Assembly (NCBI GenBank): GCA_020630045.1
Contig: JAHDCE010000003.1
Location: 1-25,844 of the forward strand
Direction: 5' to 3'
Source: Saprospiraceae bacterium
GTDB taxonomy: Bacteria; Bacteroidota; Bacteroidia; Chitinophagales; Saprospiraceae
DNA length: 25,844 nt
Below, one piece after another: positions 8,782 to 16,340 of this stretch. Made by a program: the position numbers and the translations under genes. The notes under the pieces were generated by a model. It was not told the DNA's origin and ran no database searches. It worked only from the letters and a program-made list of their open reading frames with translations. The first letter of the stretch is position 1, and every line of letters begins with the position of its first letter.

Positions 8782-8813
8782 CAAATTTACGATACCCGTT
8801 TTTTTTAGACAAA
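8782..8813 (-). promoter_or_regulatory. Bacteroidota-type promoter for the micro-ORF
   Basis: On the minus strand, TTTG (8813-8810) is followed after 20 bp by TAAATTTG (8789-8782). This agrees with the -33 TTTG / -7 TAnnTTTG consensus of the primary sigma factor in Bacteroidota. The predicted start is near 8775, giving a leader of about 50 nt before the ATG at 8722. Confidence 0.65.
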
Positions 8814-8821
8814 TTTTTCTT

Positions 8822-8851
8822 TTTGTAATACAAAAGATATTGTATTACAAA
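8822..8851. promoter_or_regulatory. Perfect 12-bp palindrome, possible operator
   Basis: TTTGTAATACAA (8822-8833), a 6-bp spacer, then its exact reverse complement (8840-8851). It lies directly upstream of the -33 box of the micro-ORF promoter, where an activator or repressor dimer could bind. It has no T-tract or G+C-rich stem, so it does not look like a terminator. Which protein binds is unknown. Confidence 0.45.
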
Positions 8852-8873
8852 GCATAATATCCGGACAAAAAAC

Positions 8874-8903
8874 GGCTCCGCCCCATTTTGGTGGGACGAA
8901 GCC
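8874..8903 (-). terminator. Rho-independent terminator after the OmpA-domain gene
   Basis: On the minus strand GGCTTCGTCCC (8903-8893) pairs with GGGGCGGAGCC (8884-8874) through two G-U wobbles around an 8-nt loop, followed by GTTTTTTG. It is 57 bp downstream of the stop at 8961. Confidence 0.85.
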
Positions 8904-8960
8904 TGGAAAACATCCATAGGGTGTAGTAAATGGAAGGGTGTTATTACTTGATGAGCGTCT

Positions 8961-10568
8961 TTATAGATTACCTAGGATATCTTTCAATTCCTTGGTTGAA
9001 TAGGCTACGAATTTTATTTTTTCAGCTGGAATTTTTTCACCGATCGTCATGTCGAAAGTGGAAAGTTCGGGGCCGTTTTCTTCGCTCATTTTGATGGCTA
9101 CGAATTTTCCTGAATAACCTTTAGGAATATTGTCCAAACGCCATTTCCCATTTTTGAAGTAAGGGCTCATGATTCCATTGGTTTCATTAATGATGATTCT
9201 GATATTCATATTCGGATTGTCTTCTGGTATCGGAAAGGTCTGATTGACCAATTCCATTTCTTCATTGCGCATAAATCGGTCGCAATTGATATAACCCAAG
9301 CGATTGGCCGAAAGGATATAGTTGTCGATAATCATTTGGTCAATCTTGGTGATGTCCGCCTCGCCGTTTACAAAATCATCGTAGCGTTGTTTGTATTCCT
9401 CATAGTATTTTCTGGCGGCTCTCTTGAGCATGAAGTTTCCTCTTTGTCCCCTAGGAGGTTTTTGTTGGTGATAGGCCTGCCATTCTTCCAAACTTTGAAA
9501 GTATAACGCGACTCTTTGGAAAAAACGAAGTCGATAAAATCCCGGATCCCTACCGTAAGAAACCCCGTTTCTTAATGTACGTTGATTGACTAAACGGTTA
9601 GGAGCTGCTGTCCAATCCACATCTCCGGAAGGTAGTGGAGTCCCCTTAAAGAGAGTCATATCTGTTTTGGGATTTCCCTTGTCTTCCTGTGGAATAGGGA
9701 ATGAGATGTCGTATGATTTCTTTCTGACTAGACAAAGCTGTTTTCCTTCCTGAAATGCTTCAATGTGGATGGTGCCGGCGGTTTCCAACCAATTTTCTTG
9801 GGACATGGTACTTAGTCCCGATATCAAGAAGTCTTCACGAGAATAATATTCCTGTAATCGGATTTCGATTTCGCCCCCGACTTGTTGGGATGTTTCGCAA
9901 TCACAAAAACTTCCGGCGGTAAAAAACATTTGTGTTCCCTTTTTTCCGGTCAACGAAAATGGTCGGGAAGAATTGAATGTGAAAATTTGGGGCGCTTCTT
10001 GCATCTCTTCAAATAAAGGTGCGATTGCGGGAGGTGTTCCAACGGTAGCGGTTTCGAGGACAGGAAGGGTGTTTTGTGGTCTTACCGTATTTTCTACAAT
10101 TGTGTTAGGATATTTCAACAAATGGTATTGGAGCGCTTTCCATTCTTCAGCATTGGGTTCCACGACAAATTTTAAGTCCACGCGACGGTTCGCTGCGTTG
10201 GACTCAACATCTTGACCGAATGCATAAGGAGAAGATTCGCCTTGTGTCATACATTGCATGTGGTGAGCGGGATACCCTTGAGAAATCAGAAAAGCTTTTA
10301 CGGATTGGGCACGTTTCATGCCTAATTCCATATTGCTTTCATCATCGTCTAAATGATCGGTGTGTCCGGTGAGGGTGGTTTGAACAATCAATTCGGGATC
10401 AATCCATTTCAGGTTTGCATTTAATCCTTTTTGTGCCTTGGGGGTCAGTTCGGCAGAACCGGAAGGAAATCGGACTTGAAATATATAAGTCCTGTTTTCT
10501 AGTGTTTGTCCGAAGACTTGGAGTGTTGTGATGAATAATAATGCAAAAATCAAATGTAACTTTTTCAT
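8961..10568 (-). CDS. OmpA-domain protein with N-terminal OmpA module and long C-terminal region
   Basis: 535 residues. A signal peptide (MKKLHLIFALLFITTLQVFGQ) is followed directly by an OmpA-like peptidoglycan-binding domain at about 27-140: VRFPSGSAELTPKA, LTGHTDHLDDDESN, MKRAQSVKAFLISQGYP and SNAANRRVDLKF. The remaining ~390 residues hold a segment (about 190-330) resembling a surface-protein module common in Bacteroidota: FTAGSFCDCE, GGEIEIRLQEYYSREDFLIS, WLETAGTIHIEAFQEGKQL and MTLFKGTPLPSGDVDW. A further region of no recognised type ends the protein. It should sit in the periplasm or at the outer membrane, tethered to peptidoglycan. Placing OmpA before the other domains is unusual, since the domain is normally C-terminal. 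A hairpin at 10577-10611 lies just upstream of the start. Confidence 0.8.
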   Translation of the reverse strand: MKKLHLIFALLFITTLQVFGQTLENRTYIFQVRFPSGSAELTPKAQKGLNANLKWIDPELIVQTTLTGHTDHLDDDESNMELGMKRAQSVKAFLISQGYPAHHMQCMTQGESSPYAFGQDVESNAANRRVDLKFVVEPNAEEWKALQYHLLKYPNTIVENTVRPQNTLPVLETATVGTPPAIAPLFEEMQEAPQIFTFNSSRPFSLTGKKGTQMFFTAGSFCDCETSQQVGGEIEIRLQEYYSREDFLISGLSTMSQENWLETAGTIHIEAFQEGKQLCLVRKKSYDISFPIPQEDKGNPKTDMTLFKGTPLPSGDVDWTAAPNRLVNQRTLRNGVSYGRDPGFYRLRFFQRVALYFQSLEEWQAYHQQKPPRGQRGNFMLKRAARKYYEEYKQRYDDFVNGEADITKIDQMIIDNYILSANRLGYINCDRFMRNEEMELVNQTFPIPEDNPNMNIRIIINETNGIMSPYFKNGKWRLDNIPKGYSGKFVAIKMSEENGPELSTFDMTIGEKIPAEKIKFVAYSTKELKDILGNL

Positions 10569-10576
10569 GGTATAAA

Positions 10577-10611
10577 GCTTTTGGTTATGACCACAATGTC
10601 AGACCAAAAGC
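10577..10611. promoter_or_regulatory. Hairpin between kynU and the OmpA-domain gene
   Basis: GCTTTTGGT (10577-10585) and ACCAAAAGC (10603-10611) pair, with an inner TGAC/GTCA stem inside the loop. It lies 66 bp after the kynU stop and 9 bp before the next start. It could be a weak terminator of the kynurenine operon, although no clear T-tract follows, or a 5' leader structure of the OmpA-domain gene. Confidence 0.4.
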
Positions 10612-10676
10612 CAAACCATGAAAACGCCATTCCACAAACGGCGGTATTAATCCATGAACGGAGAGTAGGTGGTAGT

Positions 10677-11942
10677 TTACTCGGAATAATTCTCTAGCAA
10701 TCGAGCGAATTTGTAAACGTCTTCAAAGCTATTGTACATCGGAACAGGAGCTACCCGAATGACGTTGGGTTCACGCCAATCTGCAATCACTCCATTTTCG
10801 GTCAAATATTCGAATAAGGCGGGACCTTCTTTTCCTGTAAGTATGGAAAGTTGGGCGCCTCTATCTTTTTCTTCCCTAGGGGTAATGATGTTGAAGCGAA
10901 ATGAGTTTTCATTGATTTCATCAATCAACTGAATCAGATAATTGGTGAGTAGGGTACTTTTTTTACGAAGTCGTTCCATGCCAGCTTTTACGAATAAGTC
11001 CAAACTTGCTTTGTGTGGAGCCATTGCAAAAATCTGAGCGTTGCTCAATTGCCAACCTGCGGCTCCTTTCATCGGAATAAAGCCCTTTTTCATTTGGAAA
11101 CGTTCCTCTTCATGATGCCCCCACCATCCCGCGAACCTAGGAAGATCAGGATTCTCTCCGTGTCGTTCATGGATGAATAAACCACTAGGGCCTCCGGGGC
11201 CGGAATTGAGATATTTGTAACTACACCATACTGCAAAATCAACTCCCCAGTCATGAAGTTGTAAAGGGAGATTGCCGGCAGCATGAGCTAAGTCAAATCC
11301 GATCTTGGCTCCAGCTTCGTGTCCTGCCTGAGTTATAGCGGATAAATCAAAAAACTGTCCGGTATAATAATTTACGCCGGCAAACATCACCAAAGCAAGG
11401 CTGTCTTTGTTTTCTAGGATGGTTTTGATGATGTCTTCTGTTCTTAAAACTTCCTCGCCCGCTCTAGGAGAAATTTCAATAATTGCATCATCCGGATGGA
11501 AACCATGAAATTTGACTTGGCTTTCCATGGCATATTGGTCAGAAGGGAAAGCACCAGCTTCCATAATGATTTTATATCGTTCTTTAGTCGGTCTATAAAA
11601 GGAAACCATCAGGAGATGTAAATTCGTGGTCAATGTATTCATCACCACGACTTCTTCCGTCTTTGCTCCTACGATATGAGCGGATTGTTCTTGTAGAAAT
11701 TTGTGATAATACATCCAAGGCAGTTCACCTTTGAAATGTCCTTCTACGCCAAATGTTTGCCATTGCTCCAGTTCCCTTTGAAGGGCCGGGCCTACTCCTT
11801 TGGGCTGAAGCCCTAAAGAATTACCACATAGGTAAATACAATTCGATCCTTGATGTTGTGGAAAATGGAATTCACTGCGGAATTGCTTGAGGGGGTCTTG
11901 TTTGTCCAGTTCTCTGGCGTATGATAGTGTATTCTTAATCAT
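10677..11942 (-). CDS. kynU: Kynureninase
   Basis: PLP enzyme that cleaves kynurenine to anthranilate and alanine, or 3-hydroxykynurenine to 3-hydroxyanthranilate. 421 residues from the ATG at 11942, the usual length. An ATG at 11969 would add nine residues and is less likely. Family features are YLCGNSLGLQP (37-47), GHFKGELPWMYYH (68-80) with the conserved Trp-Tyr pair, FPSDQYAMES (132-141), FDLAHAAGN (216-224, with the PLP aspartate) and the Schiff-base lysine K243 in CSYKYLNSGPGG. The start overlaps the end of the upstream methyltransferase gene by 8 bp, which suggests translational coupling. It is the last gene of the TDO-MGMT-KynU operon and serves tryptophan catabolism in the cytoplasm. 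Confidence 0.96.
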   Translation of the reverse strand: MIKNTLSYARELDKQDPLKQFRSEFHFPQHQGSNCIYLCGNSLGLQPKGVGPALQRELEQWQTFGVEGHFKGELPWMYYHKFLQEQSAHIVGAKTEEVVVMNTLTTNLHLLMVSFYRPTKERYKIIMEAGAFPSDQYAMESQVKFHGFHPDDAIIEISPRAGEEVLRTEDIIKTILENKDSLALVMFAGVNYYTGQFFDLSAITQAGHEAGAKIGFDLAHAAGNLPLQLHDWGVDFAVWCSYKYLNSGPGGPSGLFIHERHGENPDLPRFAGWWGHHEEERFQMKKGFIPMKGAAGWQLSNAQIFAMAPHKASLDLFVKAGMERLRKKSTLLTNYLIQLIDEINENSFRFNIITPREEKDRGAQLSILTGKEGPALFEYLTENGVIADWREPNVIRVAPVPMYNSFEDVYKFARLLENYSE

Positions 11943-12429
11943 TGTCGAATAGATTACCTTGTGGTGCAAATGATAATGGGTTTTCCAACCCTAATAATTC
12001 CGCTTTTATTTTTAATCCGTAAGCGAAACCGGTCAAGTCTCCGTTTTTACCAATGACGCGATGACATGGGACAACGATAGGAAGCGGATTTCGTGCATTA
12101 GCACCACCGACAGCCCTGACAAGATTTTTATCTCCCAAATCTTCCGCTATAGCGGAATAAGATGTCGTTCGTCCGTAGGGGACGGTCAATAAATATTCCC
12201 AAACTTGTTTGTCGAACGGAGGAGCTTCACTCCAGTCTAGCAAGAGCTGGAACGATTCTCTTTTTTTATCAAAATATTCTTGTAATTGGTTGATCGCATC
12301 TCCTAGTAAATTGGGTTCGATTTGTTCACCCCATTTTTCTACCCAAGCGATTGACTTGAGTCCTTGTTCCGTAGCTTCTAATTTGAGGAGTCCGATTGGA
12401 GCCGGATAATATGCGCGTGAAACAATCAT
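11935..12429 (-). CDS. ogt: Methylated-DNA-[protein]-cysteine S-methyltransferase (MGMT)
   Basis: 164 residues, typical of Ogt-type single-domain enzymes. It transfers the alkyl group from O6-alkylguanine (and O4-alkylthymine) in DNA to its own cysteine and is consumed in doing so. The active site PCHRV lies at 121-125 with C122. Upstream are the winged-helix segment VPYGRTTSYSAIAEDLG (83-99) and the arginine-finger region LVRAVGGANARNP (103-115). There is no Ada-type methyl-sensing N-domain, so it is not expected to autoregulate like Ada. It sits between tryptophan dioxygenase (18-bp gap) and kynureninase (8-bp overlap), which is an odd place for a DNA repair gene. Confidence 0.95.
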   Translation of the reverse strand: MIVSRAYYPAPIGLLKLEATEQGLKSIAWVEKWGEQIEPNLLGDAINQLQEYFDKKRESFQLLLDWSEAPPFDKQVWEYLLTVPYGRTTSYSAIAEDLGDKNLVRAVGGANARNPLPIVVPCHRVIGKNGDLTGFAYGLKIKAELLGLENPLSFAPQGNLFDND

Positions 12430-12447
12430 ATTCGCTTCGGATTATTT

Positions 12448-13386
12448 TCACAAAAATGATTTCGTCCCCCAAGCGTCCAATTCTTCGTCGGACCACAGTT
12501 CGGGAAAGAAGATGATGCGTTGGTTTTTAGGAGGCAAATATTTCTGCCAGTTGGTTCCTCCTGTAGCGGATATTTGTTCAGGCTTACGATCCAAGTACCT
12601 CACAGCAGATTTGAAATGGCTCAAGGGCCATCTTACATTGGCGTTTAAGTCATGTGTGCGGAGCATGGTTTTTAATTCTTCATCCGCTTTTTCTTCTTCA
12701 CTTAAACTGAGGTAAAGTTGTCTCAGATTGGTTGTTAGATTCTGTTCGGCCAAGTGGATGAAATCACGACTGTATTTATTTTCAAATTGTTTGAGCGTTA
12801 ATGTTTTTTTGCCGGTCGCAAGTTCGGTCGCACCACGTTTCCAATAAATTTTGGTATAAAGGTCGACGATGTCTTCTTCTCCGGTGAGTTCTTTACGATG
12901 ATTCGGATGAACCAATCTTTCAAAGTCGGTGCTGACGATTTCTATTTTACGATACTGTGCGGATTGGAATCCACTGGCTGGCAGCAAGCTCATCCTAAAT
13001 CTGAGGAATTCGTCTTTATCCATCCCTTCCACCATCACATCGAAAGATGCGACCAAGGCATCAAAGTATCTATTGATTCGTTTCAATTGGCGTTTTAATA
13101 AATCCAAAGAAAAGTCCTCTGCACCCACCATTCTTTCGTGAGCGTCTAATATGAGTTTGAAATACAGCTCGGTGATTTGGTGATAAATGATGAATATCCG
13201 TTCATCCGGAATAGGCGTCCTTGGATTTTGAAGACTCAACAAGGTATCTAAGTGGATATAGTCCCAATATGTCAAATAATCAGCATAAATCAGACCATCC
13301 AGGTAAGACATCATGTCTTGACCCATGACGGCATATTTTTGTTCTAGGCGTTCAAGCCTGTTCAGCATTTCATGTGTGAACTCCAT
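12448..13386 (-). CDS. kynA: Tryptophan 2,3-dioxygenase
   Basis: Heme enzyme that opens the indole ring of L-tryptophan with O2 to give N-formylkynurenine, the first step of the kynurenine pathway. 312 residues, somewhat longer than the ~280 of many bacterial enzymes. Characteristic segments are YADYLTYWDYIHLDTLLSLQ (34-53), DERIFIIYHQITELYFK (61-77) with the active-site H69, FRMSLLPASGFQSAQYRKIE (the substrate-binding Arg/GFQS region) and a C-terminal block with WPLSHF, whose histidine fits the heme ligand, followed by ATGGTNWQKYLPP. First gene of the operon with the MGMT and kynU genes. A -7 box TACCTTTG lies 29 bp before the start. No kynurenine formamidase or monooxygenase gene is present in the window. 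Confidence 0.94.
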   Translation of the reverse strand: MEFTHEMLNRLERLEQKYAVMGQDMMSYLDGLIYADYLTYWDYIHLDTLLSLQNPRTPIPDERIFIIYHQITELYFKLILDAHERMVGAEDFSLDLLKRQLKRINRYFDALVASFDVMVEGMDKDEFLRFRMSLLPASGFQSAQYRKIEIVSTDFERLVHPNHRKELTGEEDIVDLYTKIYWKRGATELATGKKTLTLKQFENKYSRDFIHLAEQNLTTNLRQLYLSLSEEEKADEELKTMLRTHDLNANVRWPLSHFKSAVRYLDRKPEQISATGGTNWQKYLPPKNQRIIFFPELWSDEELDAWGTKSFL

Positions 13387-13414
13387 ATTGGTATTAATGT
13401 CGTTTGTTATGGCG

Positions 13415-13422
13415 CAAAGGTA
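13415..13422 (-). promoter_or_regulatory. Putative -7 box of the kynurenine operon
   Basis: CAAAGGTA on the plus strand reads TACCTTTG on the minus strand, an exact TAnnTTTG. It lies in the 52-bp gap between crcB and the dioxygenase gene. No well-spaced TTTG -33 box was found: the nearest TTG is 25 bp away. Confidence 0.45.
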
Positions 13423-13438
13423 ACTCCCCGAATCCGAA

Positions 13439-13798
13439 TTATCGAACCAATTTCATTCCAATGAAAATACAAAATAGACATAAGGCAACGCTAGCAACGA
13501 TATTCGCGAAAGCATAGAGGATATTTCCTTGCTCAAATAGGTTGAATGTTTCATTGGAAAAGGTAGAAAAAGTGGAGAATCCCCCACAGAATCCGACCAT
13601 CAACATCAATTTGAAAGGCTCTGATAATCCATGTCGTCCTGCATATTGAACCAAGGCACCTAGTACAATACATGCCAGTGCATTGGCGACGAGTGTCGCC
13701 CAAGGGAATGAAGTATCATATTTTGAAATCAAAAGGGAAATACTGTAACGGATAATACTGCCCAATCCTCCTCCTAAAAAAACATAGAAGAAATTCAT
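13439..13798 (-). CDS. crcB: CrcB/Fluc fluoride ion channel
   Basis: 119 residues with four hydrophobic segments (about 1-20, 33-53, 64-80 and 94-116), the topology of Fluc dual-topology dimers that export fluoride through the inner membrane. Family signatures are GGGLGSIIRYSIS (9-21), ATLVANALACIVLG (34-47) with the conserved Asn, and GFCGGFSTFSTFSNE (69-83), which provides the pore phenylalanines and the central sodium site. The start overlaps the stop of the upstream wecA-like gene in an ATGA, so the two are co-transcribed and probably translationally coupled. I looked upstream for a crcB fluoride riboswitch and found none. Confidence 0.93.
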   Translation of the reverse strand: MNFFYVFLGGGLGSIIRYSISLLISKYDTSFPWATLVANALACIVLGALVQYAGRHGLSEPFKLMLMVGFCGGFSTFSTFSNETFNLFEQGNILYAFANIVASVALCLFCIFIGMKLVR

Positions 13799-14853
13799 CG
13801 GATTTGAATTTCGGATTTCTTCTTACGCGAAACATACAAGTACAAAGTTCCCGATGCGATGCCGGCAATGGCAAACAATATGATAATCAGTGGCAGGGAA
13901 CCAAGGTGCTGGTATTGATAGACCAATCCGATAAAAAGGATGTTTACGATAACCAGAACGGCTGATGCCGAAAGATGTGATAATCCGGTGTCCAGTAAAA
14001 GATGGTGGATATGCGTCCTGTCCGGATACAAAGGAGATTTCCCTTTCATAATCCGAGTGGTGAATACCCGTAAAGTATCGAATAACGGAAGTATGAGAAT
14101 ACCCATGGTTACGGCCGGAACCGATTGGACGGCTAGTGGGTGTTCCAATCCGATATTGTGTTCTATGAAATTCAGGGCGAGTATGGAACAAATGAGTCCT
14201 AATAGCAAGGAACCTGTATCACCCATAAATATGGTAGCTTGTAAATTGTAGTTTAGGAAAGCGACCACCGCACCTATGGTCGAAAATGCGATTATGGCCA
14301 TATCCATCCGATCGACCATTAAAAACCAAATTCCGAATGTCGCGGAAATAAGAATGGCGATTCCTCCGGCAAGTCCATTGATGCCATCAATCAAGTTGAA
14401 AGCATTAATAATCACCAATATAGTGAAGATGGAAAATGCGAACGCGAACCATTCGGGCAGTTCATGAATCCCCACGATACCGTGAAAGTCCGTAATTTTA
14501 ATATCTGTTTTTGCGACTAGTATAAAAGCTGCAAAAATTTGTCCGACAAGCTTTTTGACAGGCGTGGTAGGAACGATGTCGTCCTTGGCACCAATGAGGA
14601 AAATAACGACGAAAGATGCTAGGATATACTGCAACCCACCATAAGTTTCCTTAAATGGCATCCACATAATAATAGCGAAAATAACACCACCGAAAATACC
14701 GATACCTCCTAGGGATGGAGTACTTACTTTATGAGACCGGCGTTCTCCGGGTTCATCCACCAAATGCTTGACCCGAGCCACTTGTATAATGGAGGGAATG
14801 GCGAAATAAGTAACCATGAAGGCCGTAATAAAACTAAGTATGATGTCGTACAT
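13795..14853 (-). CDS. WecA/TagO-type polyprenyl-phosphate sugar-1-phosphate transferase
   Basis: Integral membrane enzyme of the MraY/WecA family (352 residues, about 10-11 hydrophobic segments). It moves a HexNAc-1-phosphate from a UDP-sugar to undecaprenyl phosphate and so starts synthesis of a lipid-linked surface glycan. Motifs: VDEPGERRSHKVSTPSLGG (32-50), GAKDDI (88-93, metal-binding aspartates), NAFNLIDGINGLAGG (150-164), FMGDTGSLLLG (209-219) with the catalytic D212, and DRTHIHHLL (278-286), whose HIHH marks the WecA/TagO branch rather than MraY. The sugar specificity is not readable from the sequence. First gene of a two-gene unit with crcB. A -7-like box TAATTTTG (14889-14882) lies 28 bp before the start. 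Confidence 0.93.
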   Translation of the reverse strand: MYDIILSFITAFMVTYFAIPSIIQVARVKHLVDEPGERRSHKVSTPSLGGIGIFGGVIFAIIMWMPFKETYGGLQYILASFVVIFLIGAKDDIVPTTPVKKLVGQIFAAFILVAKTDIKITDFHGIVGIHELPEWFAFAFSIFTILVIINAFNLIDGINGLAGGIAILISATFGIWFLMVDRMDMAIIAFSTIGAVVAFLNYNLQATIFMGDTGSLLLGLICSILALNFIEHNIGLEHPLAVQSVPAVTMGILILPLFDTLRVFTTRIMKGKSPLYPDRTHIHHLLLDTGLSHLSASAVLVIVNILFIGLVYQYQHLGSLPLIIILFAIAGIASGTLYLYVSRKKKSEIQIR

Positions 14854-14881
14854 TAGATGTCGTTCCGCTTTCTGATTACCA

Positions 14882-14889
14882 CAAAATTA
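14882..14889 (-). promoter_or_regulatory. Putative -7 box of the wecA-like/crcB unit
   Basis: CAAAATTA on the plus strand reads TAATTTTG on the minus strand, matching TAnnTTTG, 28 bp before the ATG at 14853. No convincing -33 box at normal spacing. Confidence 0.35.
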
Positions 14890-15017
14890 ATTCAAAGTAA
14901 CGAAATACGGGTATTGTGTCGTTATTTCTATAGGAACAATCGTTTTTTTGAACGAGATTAGGAATAAGAAGATATTTTGAATGGACATAAGGAACGTACG
15001 TTTTTACGTTCGGAGTT

Positions 15018-15101
15018 TAAGAGCCTGTTAAAAATTAGTTTTTTCTTTAATATGAAATGGCGTTCATATTATGAATCATACTAAATTTTAATAGGCTCTA
15101 A
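15018..15101. mobile_element. MITE-like hairpin element with 19-bp terminal inverted repeats
   Basis: GAGCCTGTTAAAAATTAGT (15021-15039) and ACTAAATTTTAATAGGCTC (15080-15098) are inverted repeats matching at 17 of 19 positions. The 40-bp interior contains a second perfect stem, TAATATGAA/TTCATATTA (15048-15056 and 15063-15071). The 78-bp unit is flanked on both sides by TAA (15018-15020, 15099-15101), as a 3-bp target duplication would leave. There is no coding capacity. It lies in the divergent interval between the wecA-like and TPR genes, where a terminator is not expected. The rest of that roughly 300-bp interval (14854-15152) holds a putative -7 box and a 7-bp inverted repeat (14992-15011), and nothing else I can name. 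Confidence 0.5.
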
Positions 15102-15152
15102 AGAAGCATCTATTTGTTGAAAGACTCGATAAATCAACCGATATTTATAACA

Positions 15153-16334
15153 ATGAAAAAAATACTCTTTTTCACATTTTTCTTCATGGTAGTAGCGACT
15201 GCAGAAGCTCAGTTACCGGATATGGCTCTTTACCGGGAAGGTATTTCCTATAAAGATAAAAGGATGTATACTGAAGCTATTCGGTCGTTTTCCGAATTCA
15301 TCTCCTTATACCCGAAGGAGTATCCTGATGTGTATAACAAACGGGGGCAGGTGTATCTGGTCATGAAAGCGTATGAGCAGGCGAATGCCGATTTTGAACG
15401 ACACAAAGAGTTGGAACCCGAAAACCCCTACCCACACTATATGCTAGGTAAGTTTTACTTCCAAACCGGCGATTATCAAAATTCAGTAGATGCATTTACC
15501 GAAGCGGTAAAATTGAATGGCCTTTTTAAAGAGGCCTATAATGACAGGGGAATGTCCTTGTGTCGCTTATCTGATTTTGGTGGTGCTATCTGGGATTTTA
15601 GAAAAGCCATTTCCTTGGATTCGACATTCGCCATGGCACACAATAATATGGGGGTCGCCCGTTTTTTTAATCAAGATGTCGATAATCCGAGTTTACAAGA
15701 TATCAGGGAGGCTAAAAGGTATTTCGCGAAAGCGATAGAGCAGGACAAGGAATTCGGAATCGCCTATCGTAACCAAGGAGTCATGCTTTTATTGTTGAAG
15801 GAATATGACTTCGCATTGAAGAGCTTGGAGCAAGCTTCGAAATTATCCCCTTCTGAACCCATGACACCATTTTTTATGGGTGTGGTATATCATTTGCAGG
15901 GAGAGTTAGGGTATGCCCAAGCAGAATTACAGAAAGCGTTAAAAAACGATCCTGACTTCTATTTTGCCTTTGAAGAATTGGGAGATATCAAAGCCGGACA
16001 AAAAAAATGGAGCAAAGCCTTGTTTTTTTATGAAACCGCTGCAACCAGATCGAAAAATCGCTCGTCCGTATTCGAGGGATTGATGTATTACAAGATGGCG
16101 GTCGTTTCTGCTTGGCAAAAAGACAAGAGTTCGATGTATAAATATTTGAACCAATCCAAAAAATCAGGAGCGTTCAATGACAAAAAAGTGTACTCTGAAT
16201 TTTTGAGAGAAAAATCCTTTACGGCTTATCGGGCAGAAAGGAAAATGAAAAAATTCACCAAAGCCATCAACAAACTTAAGAAAGACAACAAATTCTTGAC
16301 ATCGGAACTCCGTTGGTTTCGGATGCATAAATAG
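15153..16334 (+). CDS. Exported tetratricopeptide-repeat protein
   Basis: 393 residues from the ATG at 15153, which gives a signal peptide (MKKILFFTFFFMVVATAEAQ). A TTG codon at 15114 could extend the frame by 13 residues but has no merit. At least six TPR-type helix pairs run from about 30 to 300. Examples are YTEAIRSFSEFISLYPKEYP, YEQANADFERHKELEPENPY, YQNSVDAFTEAVKLNGLFKE, FGGAIWDFRKAISLDSTFAM, YDFALKSLEQASKLSPSEPM and LGYAQAELQKALKNDPDFYF. The C-terminus is lysine-rich. The protein is likely a periplasmic scaffold. The TonB receptor starts 6 bp after its stop, so the two form an operon and the TPR protein may serve that transporter. The binding partner is not known. Confidence 0.9.
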   Translation: MKKILFFTFFFMVVATAEAQLPDMALYREGISYKDKRMYTEAIRSFSEFISLYPKEYPDVYNKRGQVYLVMKAYEQANADFERHKELEPENPYPHYMLGKFYFQTGDYQNSVDAFTEAVKLNGLFKEAYNDRGMSLCRLSDFGGAIWDFRKAISLDSTFAMAHNNMGVARFFNQDVDNPSLQDIREAKRYFAKAIEQDKEFGIAYRNQGVMLLLLKEYDFALKSLEQASKLSPSEPMTPFFMGVVYHLQGELGYAQAELQKALKNDPDFYFAFEELGDIKAGQKKWSKALFFYETAATRSKNRSSVFEGLMYYKMAVVSAWQKDKSSMYKYLNQSKKSGAFNDKKVYSEFLREKSFTAYRAERKMKKFTKAINKLKKDNKFLTSELRWFRMHK

Positions 16335-16340
16335 AAACAA

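Noticed and set aside
13799..14250. Fluoride riboswitch expected for crcB
   Set aside because: crcB starts inside the end of the wecA-like gene (ATGA overlap). I saw no crcB-motif pseudoknot in the upstream coding sequence or before the wecA-like start.
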